Part shown: positions 43,419 to 55,283 of the stretch, in pieces
Layout: each line of letters starts with the position of its first letter
Numbering within the stretch: the first letter of the stretch is position 1
Source of the DNA: Myotis daubentonii
Lineage: Eukaryota > Chordata > Mammalia > Chiroptera > Vespertilionidae
NCBI RefSeq assembly: GCF_963259705.1
Contig: NC_081842.1
Span: 185,818,349-185,882,348 of the forward strand
Reading direction: 5' to 3'
DNA: 64,000 nt
Notes under the pieces: generated by a model
Seen by the model: only the letters and a program-made list of their open reading frames with translations
The model's database searches: none
What the model was told of the DNA's origin: nothing
Position numbers and translations under genes: made by a program

Positions 43419-43869
43419 TGGTTCTTAAATACATTATCCTTTGTTTTATATCTACTAAGTTAATACAATTTTAAGTTATTGATAAGCCTTATCTCTACCC
43501 TTTTTTCTTCTCCAACTTCCTTTTTTGTTGAGTTGGTGATTATTTTTATTTTTATCTAATCTCTCTTCATTGTTTTTATAGTTTTTATTCCTTCTCATTG
43601 ACTACTTTTCTCCAGAAAACATAATGATAAAAATTTAAAAGGATCATAACAAATAAACACAGAATGGAAACCAACACATTTATGTTTAGTTTCTTTCAGA
43701 ATTGCTCTCTGGACCTGATACAGACTTTTGGTGTAGGAAATAATATTTGTTTCTCCTGGAGTCTTGTGCATGGCTCCTATCCTTGAATGTGGAGCTCTGG
43801 TTACATATGGACCTATTCCAGATTAAGAATGTAGGAAGACGTCACGAGAAGCAAAGCTGTATAGTAGAT
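43419..43869. other. Noncoding DNA, nothing recognised
   Basis: No repeat or coding signal identified. Confidence 0.35.
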
Positions 43870-44130
43870 ACAACAATAGCATCAGTACCACCTAGGCCTG
43901 GGCTCAGATCCTAGGTCTGCCACTGATTAGCTGTGTGGCCTTGGGCAAGTTGCAGTTAAACTTGCCTTTAAGATTCAGATTCCTTATTTGTAAAATGGTG
44001 AGGATTGTAGAGGTGTGTGTGTGCTAAGAGTTACCTACTTTGCAGAGTTCTTGTGATAATTAAATGTGAGAGTTTATGTAAATAACATATTACATTATAG
44101 ATTTTCAATAAATAGTAGTTTTGATTATCA
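43870..44130 (+). mobile_element. MIR SINE, well preserved
   Basis: 'ggtctgccactgattagctg', 'tgtggccttgggcaagttgc', 'ttatttgtaaaatggtgagg' and 'tttcaataaatagtag' give nearly the full sense MIR. Confidence 0.82.
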
Positions 44131-44754
44131 TTATTACCATTATTTTTATTAGAACACACACACACACAAATCCTATTTTTTGAATTTTTGTTCAGGCCAC
44201 TAGCTGATATTTAGTGATGAATAGGATAATCACTAGATTTGGAGTTCGGCCAGGCCATTGACAAACAGATGTCAAAAGGCACAGCATCTTAGAGGTGCCC
44301 AGCGTGAAAAATCTGCCTTGTTTTTTGTTGGGCTCCCTTTATGATCCATAATGCCTTCTGCTTTGGTGGTGCCATTGACTGGGTATTTTAAGGCAATTTG
44401 TAGGATTAAGCCCGTCAGTGTATCACAGCAGGTTGAGGTCTAGATGTGTCTGGTAACAATGCAACCTTTTTCTCACGGAGTTTGAGACTTAACCTAACAA
44501 CCTCTCCAGACCTTCCTTTCCCCTCCATTACAAAGAATACTAAATGCTTATAAAAAGGCTTGTTTTGGATGAAGAATTTCTGGTGCCAGTGACTTTCTAA
44601 TTAATTTATTTCATGTAATTAAAACAAAAAATTCAGAATAGGGTCAGAAAATATGTAGTGAGACGAATTTTTTTTTTAATATTTTATACTTAAGAATATG
44701 AGCAGAATATTTGAATGGATAATGCTCTCCCAAACTCCATATATATATATTCAT
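44131..44754. other. Noncoding DNA with short (CA)n
   Basis: A short (CA)n lies at 44156-44167. No gene. 'ggatttggagttcggccagg' is unclassified. Confidence 0.35.
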
Positions 44755-44965
44755 GTTGATTCCTCCCATTTTCCTTCACTAACTAGTTAACTCGAACTCC
44801 TACTCCTCTTTTAAGAACTAGCCCCTGTATACCTTTGAAGCTTTCTCATTAGACTGTAATCCCCTTGAGAGGTGGGGATACTTTTCTCATCTTTGTATCT
44901 GCTTCACTGCCTAACACTGAAGCTGGCATATAAAAGGCATTTGACAAATGAATAAGTCTAACCTA
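44755..44965 (+). mobile_element. L2 LINE 3' end
   Basis: 'ttagactgtaatccccttgag', 'catctttgtatctgcttcac' and 'gcatataaaaggcatttgac' end in the sense L2 tail 'aaatgaataag'. Confidence 0.7.
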
Positions 44966-45297
44966 GATATTTTCAAAATATTTTTGAGGGCAGGTAGTCT
45001 CTTTCCTTTCATGTAATTCAACCACAGTGACTACTGGTTCCCATAGGACTATTCTAGAGATTGCTGGTTAAATTGGTCTTTTGTTCAAGCTGCTAGTACA
45101 GCAATAAAAGATCATGCTAAATTTTCAAAGTGCCAAGGAGTTTAGAAAAGAGAAATGTCAGCTGGTCTGAAAAAGTCAAATTAAGTGATATCTTAATGTA
45201 AAAAGACTTGACACAGTTTCTGGCACTTTTATAACCTTAGAGATGAGTGAGACCCAGCTAATCTTAGCTTTAAGGGGATCATAGTTTTGCTGTAGAC
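44966..45297. other. Noncoding flank of hAT element
   Basis: No repeat or gene recognised. The last 8 bases (45290-45297) are the hAT target duplication. Confidence 0.4.
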
Positions 45298-45565
45298 CAT
45301 CGATTTTCAACCTTTTTTCAAATCTCATGGCACATATAAACTAATTACTAAAATTCTGTGGCACTACCACAAATATATTTTTTGCCAGTCTGACAAAGAA
45401 AAGGTATAATTTTTATACATTCACACCGGATGGGTATTGTATTGGTTGTTGTCATTTTTTAAATTTGACAATCTAAGGGAAAAGAGGTCAGTCAGTTCCT
45501 CTCACTAAATAGTCAGGTATTGCAAGTTTTATAAATTCTTGCGGCATAATTCTTGAAAATTGCTC
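45298..45565. mobile_element. Non-autonomous hAT element, 268 bp
   Basis: Terminal inverted repeats CATCGATTTTCAA (left) and GAGCAATTTTCAA (complement of the right end). 8-bp target duplication ctgtagac (45290-45297) and ctatagac (45566-45573), which differ by one base. The size, TIRs and 8-bp duplication fit hAT MITEs known from vesper bats. No transposase. Confidence 0.85.
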
Positions 45566-45694
45566 CTATAGACTAATGACACACTGAAAGGTAGAGTGTG
45601 TTTAACTCAGAGTATAATTAAGTGCTGAAGGTAATATAGCAGACTTATAGAAGGGAAAGTGATTATCAAAGCCAGAAAAGACTAGAAAATGCCT

Positions 45695-45975
45695 TGGAGG
45701 AATGTAAATCCCCAACAAAGTTTTAAAGGAAGACTCATAGACACAGACAACATCATGGTGATTGCCAGAGGGAAGGGGTGGAGGTGGGGAAAGGTAGAAG
45801 AGAGTATGGGAAAATAAATGGTGATGGGAGGATACTTGACTTGGGATAATAAGCAAACAAAACAATGTACAGGTGATGTATTATATAATAATAGACCCAA
45901 AACCTGTATAATTTTATTAACCAATTTTACCCCAATATATTAAATAAAAAATAAAATTATAAAAATAAAGGATAT
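45695..45975 (+). mobile_element. L1 3' end
   Basis: 'acaacatcatggtgattgcc', 'aggtgatgtattatataata' and 'ttaaccaattttaccccaat' are the sense L1MA-like 3'UTR ending in an A-rich tail. Confidence 0.8.
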
Positions 45976-46329
45976 TCAGATGGTGCTTGTAAAGGAATGT
46001 TCATGAATGTACAGGGCTCAGTTTGGGGACTATGTGACCTAACTAGCTGGAACAAATGAAGAAAAGATTTTTTTTATTATCTTAAGTTTTACATATGTCT
46101 CCTTTTCCCCCAATTACGCCCCCTCCCCCACAAACCATTCCCATGCCAGACAAGCCCCCACTGCCCCAGTGTCTGTGGCCATTGGTTATGCTAATACGCA
46201 TGCATACAAGTATTTGGTTGCTCTCTAACCCCCTCACCTCCTCTGCCAGTTGTCTCTGGATCTTTTTTTGGACATCAAATTATGTTGATCATTATATCCC
46301 ACATATGAGTGAGATATATGATATTTATC

Positions 46330-49300
46330 TTTCTCTGACCAGCTTATTTCACTTAGCATAATGCTCTCCAGTTCCATCCATGCTGTTGCAAATGGTAAAA
46401 GTTTCTTTCTTGCCCTAACTGGTTTGGTTCAGTGGATAGAGCGTCAGCCTGTGGACTGAAGAGTCCCAGGTTCAATTCTTGTCAAGGGCACATGCCTGAG
46501 TTGCAGGCTCAATCCCCAGTGGGGGGTGTGCAGGAGGCAGCCAATCAATGATTCTCTCATCATTGATGTTTCAATCTCTCTCTCCCTCTTCCTTTCTGAA
46601 ATCAATAAAAATATATTTTAAAAAAAGTTTCCTCCTTTTTATAGCAGCATAGTATTGCATGGTGTAGATGTACTATGGTTTTTTAATCCACTCATCTGCT
46701 GATGGGCACTTAAGTTGTTTCCAAATCTTAGCTATTGTAAATTGTGCTGCTATGAACATAGGGGTGCATATATGCTTTCTGATTGGTGTTTCTGGTTCCT
46801 TGGGATATATTCCTAGAAGTGGGATTACTGGATCAAATGGGAGTTCCATTTTTAACTTTTTTAGAAAACTCCATACTGTCTTCCACAATGGCTGCACCAG
46901 TCTGCATTCCCATCAGCAGTGCAGGAGGGTTCCTTTTTCTCCACATCCTCGGCAGCACTTGTCTTTTGTTGATTTTTTCATGATAGCCTCTCTGACAGGT
47001 GTGAGATGGTACCTCATTGTTGTTTGATTTGCATCTCTCGGGTGATTAGTGACTTTGAGCATGTTTTCATATGTTTCTTGGCCTTCCTTATGTCTTCTTC
47101 GAAAAGTGTCTATTTAGGTCCTTTGCCCATTTTTTGATTGGATTGTTTATCTTTCTTTTGTTAAGTTGTATGAGTTCCCTGTAACTTTTGGATATTAAAC
47201 CCTTATCTGAAATAGCACTGGAAAATATGTTCTCTCAATCAGTGGGCTTTCTTGTTGTTTTGTTGATGGTTTCTTTTGCTGTGCAAAAGCTTTTTATTTT
47301 GATGTAGTCCCATTTGTTTATTTTCTCCTTAGTTTCCATTCTCCTAGGAGCTGTACTTGCAAAGATATTGCTAGGACATATGTCTGCTATTTGGCTGCCT
47401 ATGGAGTCTTGTAGGATTTTTATGGTTTCCCATCTTACATTTAAGTCCGTTAGCCATTTTGAGTTTATTTTTGTGTATGGTGTAAATTGGTGATCTAGTT
47501 TCATTTTTTTGCATATATCTGACCAAATTTCCCTGAACCATTTATTGAAGAGACTGTCTTGACTCCGTTGTATGCTCTTGCCTCCTTTGTCAAATTTTAA
47601 TTGAGCATAATGGCTTGGATTGATGTCTGGGTTCTCTGTTCTTTTCCATTGGTCTATATGTCTGTTCTTGTGCCCATTACCAGGCAGTTTTGAGAACAGT
47701 GGCTTGGAAATATAGCTTGCTATCTGGTATTGTTATCTCTCCAACTTTGTTCTTCTTTCTCAGGATTGCTATGGTTATTTGTGGTATTTTTTTATTCCAT
47801 ATGAATTTTTGGAGATTTTGTTCTAGATCTTTGAAATATGCCTTTGGTATTTTAATGGGGATTGCATTGAATCTATAGATTGTTTTGGGTAGTATGGACA
47901 TTTTAATGATGTTGATTTTACAAATCCATGAACATGGTGTGTTCTTCCATTTGTGTATGTCTTCCTCTATCTCTTTTTTCAATTTACTGTAGTTTTCTGA
48001 GTACAGGTCTTTTACCTCCTTAGTTAAGTTTATTCCTAGGAATCTTAATTTTTTTGGTACGATGGTAAATGGGATTGTTTTTTTAGTTTCTATTTCTGTG
48101 AGTTCATTATTGGTGTATAAAAAGCCATATATTTCTTGGTGTTAATTGTGTATCCTTCTACATTGCAGAATTCATTCATTAAGTGTAATAATTTTTTGAT
48201 GGAATCCTTAGAGTTTTCTAGGTATAGTATCATGTCATCTGCTAATAAAGATAGCTTTATGTCTTCTTTTCCAATTTGGATGCCTTTTATTTCTTCTTCT
48301 TATCTGATCACTATGGCTAGCATTTCCAGTACTGTATTGAACAGGAGTGGTGAAAGTGGACATACCTGTCTTGTTCCTGTTCTTAGGTGAAATGGTTTTA
48401 GTTTTTGCCCATTGAGTATGATGTTGGTTGTAGGTTTGTCATATAAGGCTTTTATTATGTTGAGGCATAATCCCTCTATTCCCACTTTGCTGAGAGTTTT
48501 TATTAAGAAAGGGTGTTGGATTTTGTCAAATGCTTTTTCTACATCGATTGGTATGATTATGTGATTTCTGTTTCTCAATTTGTTTATGTGATGTATCACG
48601 TTTATTGATTTGTGAATATTGTATCATCCTTGAATCACTGGAATAAATCCTACTTGGTCATGGTATATGCTCTTTCTAATGTAATGCTGGATCCGATTTG
48701 CTAGAATTTTGTTGAGAATTTTAGCATCTATGTTCATTAGGGATATTGTCCTGTAATTCTTTTTCTTTTTAGTGTCTTTTTCTGGTTTTGGAATTAGGGT
48801 AATGCTGGCTTTATAGAAAGAGCTTGGAAGTGTGCCTTCCACTTGAATTTTTTGGAATAGTTTGAGGAGGATAGGTTTTAGTGCTTCTTTGAATGCTTGA
48901 TAGAATTCCCCTGTAAAGCAATTCAGACCAGGGCTTTTGTTTGCTGTAAGATTTTTGATCACTGCTTCAATTTTTTCAGTGGTTATTGGTCTATTCAGGT
49001 TTTTTTATGCTTCCTGATTGAGTCTTGGGAGCATGTATTTTTCTAAAAATATGTCCATTTCCTCTAGTTTGTCCATTTTGTTGGAATAGAATTGTTCAAA
49101 GTTTTGTTTCATGATCCTTTGTATTTCTGTGGGATCGGTTGTTACTTTCCCTCTTTCATTTCTGATTTTGTTTGTTTCATTGTCATTTGTTGCCATGATG
49201 CTTTTTATGTCTTCTTTGATCTCTTTGGTAACCCAATCATGGTTTAATAGCATGCTATTTAGCCTCCAGGTGTTTTATATTTTTTCATTTTTTTATTGTT

Positions 49301-50100
49301 GATTTCTAATTTTATGCCATTGTGATCTGAGAAGATGCTTGATATGATTTCAGTCTTCTTGAATTGGAAGAGACTTTGCCTGTGCCCCAATATGTGTTCT
49401 ATCTGGAAAATGTCCCATCTGCACTTGAGAAGAACATATATTTCATGGCTTTGGGGTGAAATGTTCTGAAGATGTCAATTAATTCCATCTGATCTAGTGA
49501 GTCACTTAGGATTGATGTTTCTTTGCTGATTTTTTGTTCAGAGGATTTCTCAAGTAGTGTTATTGGGGTATTAAAGTCCTCTACTATGCCTGTATTTCTG
49601 TCAATCTCTCCCTTGATATTTTCCAGATTTTTTTTTTATGTATTTGGGTGCTCCTGTATTGGGTGCATATATGTTTACGAGAGTTATATCATCTTGTTGA
49701 ATTGCTCCTTTAGTATTATGCAGTGGCCTTCCTTATCTCTTGTTATGGCCTTCACTTTGAGCTCTAATTTGTCAGATACAGGTATTGCTACCACAGCTTT
49801 TTTTTCCATTTCCATTCACATGAAAAACCTTTCCCATCCCTTCACCATCAGTCTGTGTGAGTCCTTTGTTCTGAGGTGGGTCTCCTGTGGACAGCAGATA
49901 TATGGGTCATGTTTTCTTATCTACTCACCTACCCTATGTCTTTTGATTAGGGCATTTAATCCATTTACATTTAAAGTTATTATTGATAGGTATTTGTTTG
50001 TCACCATTTATATTCTTTATGCCTGTGTTCATTCTTCCCTTCTTCTTTCTTCTTTTACAGCAGACCCTTTAGCATTTCTTACGTTGCTGATTTGGTGGTA
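46330..50100 (-). pseudogene. L1 ORF2 (endonuclease and reverse transcriptase), decayed
   Basis: Read on minus from the right, endonuclease-like sequence (about 50090-49280) ends near 'SDHNGIKLEI'-type residues. The linker is shortened: IRNERGKVTTDPTEI follows soon after MLLNHDWVTKEI, suggesting loss of about 100 codons. The reverse transcriptase domain follows ([51 protein letters not shown]). The catalytic motif reads LADD at 48234-48245 where FADD is usual; both aspartates are kept. Frames change several times with stops in between. A VES SINE interrupts the 3' part. Confidence 0.85.
46412..46623 (+). mobile_element. VES SINE in L1 3' part
   Basis: Plus-strand copy of the 'gtggatagagc' subtype. 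Target duplication 'aaagtttctttctt' (46398-46411) and 'aaagtttcctcctt' (from 46624). Confidence 0.93.
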
Positions 50101-50109
50101 ACAAACCCC

Positions 50110-50720
50110 CTTAGTCCTTTTTTGTCTGTGAAGCTCCTGATTTCACCCTCAACTTTGATTGATAGCCTGGCTGGGTACAATGTTCTTGGATTCAGACTCT
50201 TTTTTGGTGACTTTGTATATTTCATTCTACTCCCTTCTGGCTTGATGTGTTTCTGTTGAGAAATCAGTTGATAGTCTTATGGGAGATCCCTTGTAGGTAA
50301 CTTTCTGCCTCTCTTTGGCACCCTTTAAGATTCTTACTTTGTTGTTGGTGTTAGACAATTTCATATTCTGTGTCTTGGTGTCTGTCTTTTTGGGGTTCAT
50401 CTTGTTTGGGACTCTGTGAGTTTCTTGGATTTGTGTGAGTTTTTTCTTCCCATTATCAGGGAAGCTTTCTGTCATTATTTCTTCAAACAGGTTTTCTATT
50501 CTTTGCTTGGTTTCCTCTTGGGACCCCTATTATGTGGATGTTATTTCATTTCGTGTTGTCCCAAAGTTCTTTTAGGCTGCTTTTAAGTTTTTTTCCAGTT
50601 GCTGTTCTGCTTGGGTATTTTTTCTTACCCTGTCTTCTAGATCACTGATGCAGTCCTCTGCTTCTTCTAGTCTACTGTTTCTTTGTCTCCCCATGTTCAC
50701 TCCTCTCAGGGTGTCTGGTT
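50110..50720 (-). pseudogene. L1 ORF1 remnant
   Basis: The minus-strand frame holds the C-terminal ORF1p features VRILKGAKERQKVTYKGSPI and RLSTDFSTETHQARRE, but is split by frameshifts and lacks a clear N-terminus. Of lower integrity than the HAL1 ORF1 at 40.9 kb. Confidence 0.75.
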
Positions 50721-51322
50721 ATGCAGCTCTCTCTCTCTCTTGTGTTGCCTCTCTCCACACGATGTTTGACCTTTTCATTCACGGATTTTCTCTCCAGCTG
50801 TGTTTAATTTGCCAATTCTGGGTAGGTGTTATTCGATTCAGCTGTTCCTTCTATCTGCTCTATGAGAAGGCGCTTGACCCGACCGTATATTCGGCCACCA
50901 CCTTGTCTCCCCTGGACAAAGTTTTTAGACACCTGTGGCCAGGGATGCTGGCATCTCAGTGTTTGTGGATTCACAGCTGAGGCAGCTGATCCCTGGGCAT
51001 TGTGGTTTTAGGGTCCCAGGAGGTATCCATGGTCAACCCTGCTGAAGGTAAGGCTGGGCTTCCGATCACAGCTGCTCTCCCCTTCAAGATGGTGCGGTCT
51101 CTGTGGCAGAGCCAGCCACTCCAGGAGAGATTTCCACAGTAGTAGATGCTGCCCGGCCAGGATAGCCTGGTCTGCCAGTTCCCAACAGGTCTGTGGAATA
51201 TAACTGTCCCTCACTCACAAATACAGACACTCCCCGCACGTCCATGCGCTCTCCTTTTGCTCTCTCACACACACACTATCTTGCAGCCTGCCATCCCATC
51301 AGCTGCCATCTTGGATCCTCTC

Positions 51323-51474
51323 AAGATTTTTTTTTTACTGTTTTAAGAACACAGTAGAAAAAAGGAAATAAAAATATAAAGAACCTCAGTAATTAAAAAG
51401 TGGAATTTGAAATAAAAGCAATGCTATTTATATTATTTACATTAGCACTTTAAAAAATTAAATACTTAAATGTT
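51323..51474. other. AT-rich flank, nothing recognised
   Basis: Short AT-rich stretch between two L1 elements in opposite orientation. Confidence 0.4.
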
Positions 51475-52699
51475 AATCTAATAAAATATGTGTAAGAGTT
51501 ATATGAAGAAAACTATAAAACTCTGAATAAACAAACTTAATAATGAAGTCATGGTTAAGAAGACTCAATATTGTCAAGATGTCAGTTATTTCCAACTTGG
51601 TCTTTAGATTCTGTGCAATCACAATCAAAATCCTAGCAAGTTATTTTCTGGTTATCAACAAACTGATTTCAAAATTTAGTGAAGCAAAAGACAAAATAGC
51701 CAACACAATATCAAAGGAGAAGAACAAAATTGGGGGGCTGATACTACATAACATCCAGATTTACCATAAGCTGCAATAATTAAGATAGTATGGTATTGGT
51801 AAAAGAATAAACAAATAAGACACGTGAAACAGGATAGATCCTAGAAATCAACCCACAAGTATAGTCAAAATGCAGAAAAGTTAGTTTCTTCAACAAATGC
51901 TGCTGGAATAACTGCACATCTGTGTCCAAAATGAATCTAGACATAGAACTTCCACCTTTCACAAAAATTAAATGGATGACAGGCCTAAATATAAAACACA
52001 AAATTATAAAACTTTTAGAAGATAACATCGGAGAAAATTTAGATGACCTTGGGTTTGGAGATGACTTTTCAGATATAATACCAAAGGCCTAACCCATGAA
52101 GGAGAAGAAAGAATTAATGAGCTGTATGGACTTCACTAACATTAACTATTTCTGCTTTGTGAAAGACACTGTCAGGAGAATGAAAAGACAGCCACAGTTA
52201 GGGAGAAAATATTTGCAAATGGTATCCTATCTAATAAAAGAGAAAAATGGTAATTGGCGTACGACGATACCCTTTTCATTGGCTAATCAGGGCTATATGC
52301 AAATTAACTGCCAACTATGATTGGCAGTTAACTGCCAATAAGATGGCGGTTAATTTGCATATGTAGGCACAATGCAGGGAGGCGAAAGGGAAAGCAGGAA
52401 GAAGCCCCCTGCCACTGACAGTGATTGGAAATGCAGGGGGGAGCTAAGAGCTGGGGGGCAGGGCCAAGGCGGCCCTGGGGCCGCCTTGGCCCTGCCCCCC
52501 AGCCATGATCAGAGAATCAGGCGCCTTTGCCGCCCTGGCCAGTGATAGCAGGAAGTAGGGGTGGAGCCAGCGATGGGAGCTGGGCACAGTCGAAGCTGGC
52601 AGTCCCGGGAGCTAGGGGTCCCTTGCCTGGGCCTAAAGCGAAGCCCACGATCGCGGGGCCGTTGCAGCTGTGGGTCCCCGCTGCCCGAGCCGGACGCCT

Positions 52700-53240
52700 C
52701 AGCCAGAGGCCTCAGGCCTGGTCAAGGGGCCGATCCGGTGATTGGTGATCGGAGGGTGATGAGGGTCAACTCCTCTGGCCGAGGCATCAGGCCTGGGCGG
52801 GGGGCGGAGCCGGGGATTGGGGGGATATGATGGTCCCCTTGCCCAGGCCTGAAGCCTGGGTCAGAGGCGTCAGGCTTGGGCAGGGGGTGGAGCCAGCGAT
52901 CAGAGGGAGATGGGGGTCCCCTGCCCAGGCATGATTCCTGGGCCAGAGGCCTCAGGCCTGGGCGGGGGTCAGAGCCAGTGACCAGGGGGAGATGGGGGTC
53001 CCCTGTCCAAGCCTGACACCTCTGGCGGAGGCGTCAGGCCTGGGCAAGGGGCCGATCAGGCGATCGGAGGGTGATGGGGGTCTACGCCTCTGGCCGAGGC
53101 ATCAGGCCTGGGCTGGGGGCAGAATCAGTGATGGGGGGAAATGAGGGTCCCCTGCCCAGGCCTGACGCCTCTGTCAGAGGCGTCAGGCCTGGGCAAGGGG
53201 CCGATCCTGTGATTGGAGGGTGATGGGGGTCAATGCCTGA
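52700..53240 (+). repeat. Minisatellite in Helitron body
   Basis: Repeated blocks of roughly 60-130 bp that combine 'ggcctcaggcctgggc', a 'gatcggagg'-like part and 'gatgggggtcccctgccc'. CpG-rich when compared with the surroundings. Confidence 0.75.
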
Positions 53241-53287
53241 GGGCTCCCAGTATGTGAGAGGGGGCAAGCTGGGCTGAGGGACACTCC

Positions 53288-53290
<3 letters not shown>

Positions 53291-53338
<48 letters not shown>
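53291..53338 (+). repeat. (CA)n microsatellite next to Helitron 3' hairpin
   Basis: About 24 CA units immediately before the 3' terminal hairpin of the Helitron. Confidence 0.95.
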
Positions 53339-53341
<3 letters not shown>

Positions 53342-53856
53342 AGTGCACGAATTTCGTGCACCGGTCCCCTAGTATCTAATAAAGGAATGTTTTCCAAAAT
53401 ATACAAAGAATTCTTAAAACCCAACAATAAGAAAGCAAACAACCCAATTAAAAAAATGGATGAAGGACCTGAACTGATATCACCAAAGAAGATATGCAGA
53501 TGGCAAATAAGCATATGAAAAGATGTTCTATGTTATATGTCAAAAGAAGAATATAAATTAACACAAAAATTCAATGCCTCTATACACCTATTGAAATGGT
53601 CAAATTCTAGAACACTAACACCACCAAATTCTGGTGAGGATCTGCCACAATAGGGACTCTCTTTTGTTGCTGGAGGGAACACAAAGTGGTATAGCCACTT
53701 TGGACAACAGTTCAGTAATTTTCCAGAAAACTAAATGTGCTTTTTACCATAGAATACTGCAATCACACTCCTTTATATAGTGTATACCTAAATAAGTAGA
53801 AAATTTTTGTCCAAATGAAAACCTTACACAGATATTTATAGGATCTTTATTTATAA

Positions 53857-54270
53857 CTAGAGGCCTGGTGCATGAAATTTGTGCATTGGGCGGGGGGGGG
53901 GGGAGGGTGCTCCCCACAGCCCGGCCTGCACCCTCTAGCAGTCTGTGACCCCTCAGGGGATGTCTGACTGGTTGCTCACTGCTCCTTACTGCTTAGCTCG
54001 CTGCGTCTGCCCCCTGGTGTCTGGCCCGTCTCGCTCAGTCTCGATTGGCCAGACCCCAGCAGCAAGCTAATGTACCGGTCAGAGTGTCTGCCCCCTGGTG
54101 GTCAGTGCATGTCATAGCGATTGGGTGACTGTCTTCCCCCTGGTGGTCAGTGCACATCATATCAAGCTGTTGAGTGGTCTTAGCTTATCGTTAGCATATT
54201 ACGCTTTGATTGGTTGAATGGCCAACTGGCTGACCGTACACTAAGCATATTAGGCTTTTATTATATAGGA
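53857..54270 (-). mobile_element. Helitron, A type with three CTCF-like motifs
   Basis: CTAGAGGCCTGGTGCATGAAA at the left after host A, and 'cttttattatatagga' at the right before host T. The interior repeats the 'ctgccccctggtggtcagtg' segment three times (54006-54146). Inserted in L1. Confidence 0.92.
54006..54146 (-). promoter_or_regulatory. Three same-strand CTCF-like motifs in A-type Helitron
   Basis: Minus-strand motifs: ACACCAGGGGGCAGA (54006-54020), CCACCAGGGGGCAGA (54087-54101) and CCACCAGGGGGAAGA (54132-54146). Mismatches to the 15-base core are 2, 1 and 2 by eye. In contrast to other A-type copies, the motifs are in tandem and not inverted. Confidence 0.45.
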
Positions 54271-54339
54271 TTACCCAAACTTGGAAGCAACCAAGATGCC
54301 CTTCAGTAGGTGAATGGGTAAAGTGTGATACATCTAGAC

Positions 54340-54552
54340 CAGGGGTAGGCAAACTTTTTGACTCGAGGGCCACAATGGGTTCTTAAACTGGACCGGAGGG
54401 CCGGAACAAAAGCATGGATGGAGTGTTTGTGTGAACTAATATAAATTCAAAGTAAACATCATTACATAAAAGGGTACGGTCTTTTTTTTTTTAGTTTTAT
54501 TCATTTCAAATGGGCCGGATCCGGCCCGTGGACCGTAGTTTGCCCACGGCTG
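54340..54552. mobile_element. Non-autonomous hAT element, 213 bp
   Basis: TIRs CAGGGGTAGGCAAAC (left) and CAGCCGTGGGCAAAC (complement of right end) with a perfect 8-bp target duplication atctagac at 54332-54339 and 54553-54560. It interrupts the L1. The duplication is intact, which suggests a fairly young insertion. Confidence 0.95.
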
Positions 54553-54638
54553 ATCTAGACAATGGAATATATGATTCAGTGCTAAATAGAAATGGGCTGT
54601 TAATTAATTACAAAGCATGGAGGAAACTGAAATACATA

Positions 54639-54991
54639 CTAGAGCCCCAGCACATGAAATTCATGCATGGGCATGGTCCCTAGGCCTGCCCTGCCATCAG
54701 GGCCATCTTCCCCAGCTGCTCGCAACTGGCCCCTCCCCCAGCTGTCACCCACCCCTGGTTCCCTGTTTGCCATCGGGTGATAGGTGCCTGACGGCTGGGG
54801 GAAGGGGCTGAGAGGTTGGCTGTTCCCACCTGCTCACCGGCCCTGCCCCTGCCACCGGTGGCCATCAGGTGATAGGAGCCTGCTGGCCAGGGAAAGGGAC
54901 CAAGAGGTGGGCAGTGCACCTCATAGTGACTGGTCCAGTGGTCATTCTACTGTTAGGGTCAATTTGCATATTACCCTTTTATTTTATAGGA
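54639..54991 (-). mobile_element. Helitron, 3' member of a fused pair
   Basis: CTAGAGCCCCAGCACATGAAA at the left after host A. The 5' end 'cttttattttatagga' at the right runs straight into the 3' end of the next copy by the same altered junction found in the other composites. Confidence 0.88.
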
Positions 54992-55283
54992 TAGAGGCCT
55001 GGTGCATAGGTGGGGGCTGGCTGGCCTGAAGGGGGCCCTGAATCTGGGTAAGGGGTCCCTACTGGGGATGGGGGCTGGCCTGGAAGAGGGGCCAGGGGTG
55101 GTTTGCAGGCCAGCCACACCCCAGATTGGGGTGGGGGTCCTATTGGGGGCCGGGGCCAGTCCGAGTGAGGGGCTGCGGGTGGTTTGCAGGCTGGCCACGC
55201 CCTCAGCTTTGTCAGGAAGGGCATCTAGAATGACATCTGATCTATCCAGTCTAATTAGGTTATTACCCTTTTATTAGTATAGA
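54992..55283 (-). mobile_element. Helitron, 5' member of a fused pair
   Basis: The left end TAGAGGCCTGGTGCATAGG is C-type-like at the 3' side, but the 5' end at the right (complement of TCTATACTAATAAAAGGG) is of the E type. Host T at 55284. A chimeric composition. Confidence 0.85.

Larger units (their letters stand above)
46070..51322 (-). mobile_element. Near full-length L1 with 5' and 3' ends
   Basis: Minus-strand element: 3'UTR from 46070, ORF2 remnants (about 46330-50100), ORF1 remnants (about 50110-50720) and a 5'UTR ending 'ccaagatggcagctgatgg' in sense near 51310. Flanked by 'aagatttttttt' at about 46064-46075 and 51323-51334, a likely target duplication that overlaps the A-tail. Length without the SINE is about 5.0 kb, so about 1 kb is missing. 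Confidence 0.85.
52225..53372 (+). mobile_element. Helitron, C-like 5' end with GC-rich minisatellite body
   Basis: TCCTATCTAATAAAAGAG at the 5' end, octamers, and 'ccaataagatggcggttaat' (YY1-like). The body has repeated blocks of 'aggcctgacgcctctg' and 'gatgggggtcccctgccc' (52700-53240), then (CA)n, then hairpin 'gtgcacgaatttcgtgcac' and CCGGTCCCCTAG before host T. Confidence 0.92.

Noticed and set aside
49523..50101. A 192-codon plus-strand frame
   Set aside because: It is the antisense of the L1 ORF2 endonuclease region.
46070..51322. The near full-length L1 as a possibly active element
   Set aside because: ORF1 and ORF2 carry several frameshifts and stops, the linker in ORF2 is deleted, and a SINE interrupts the 3' part.
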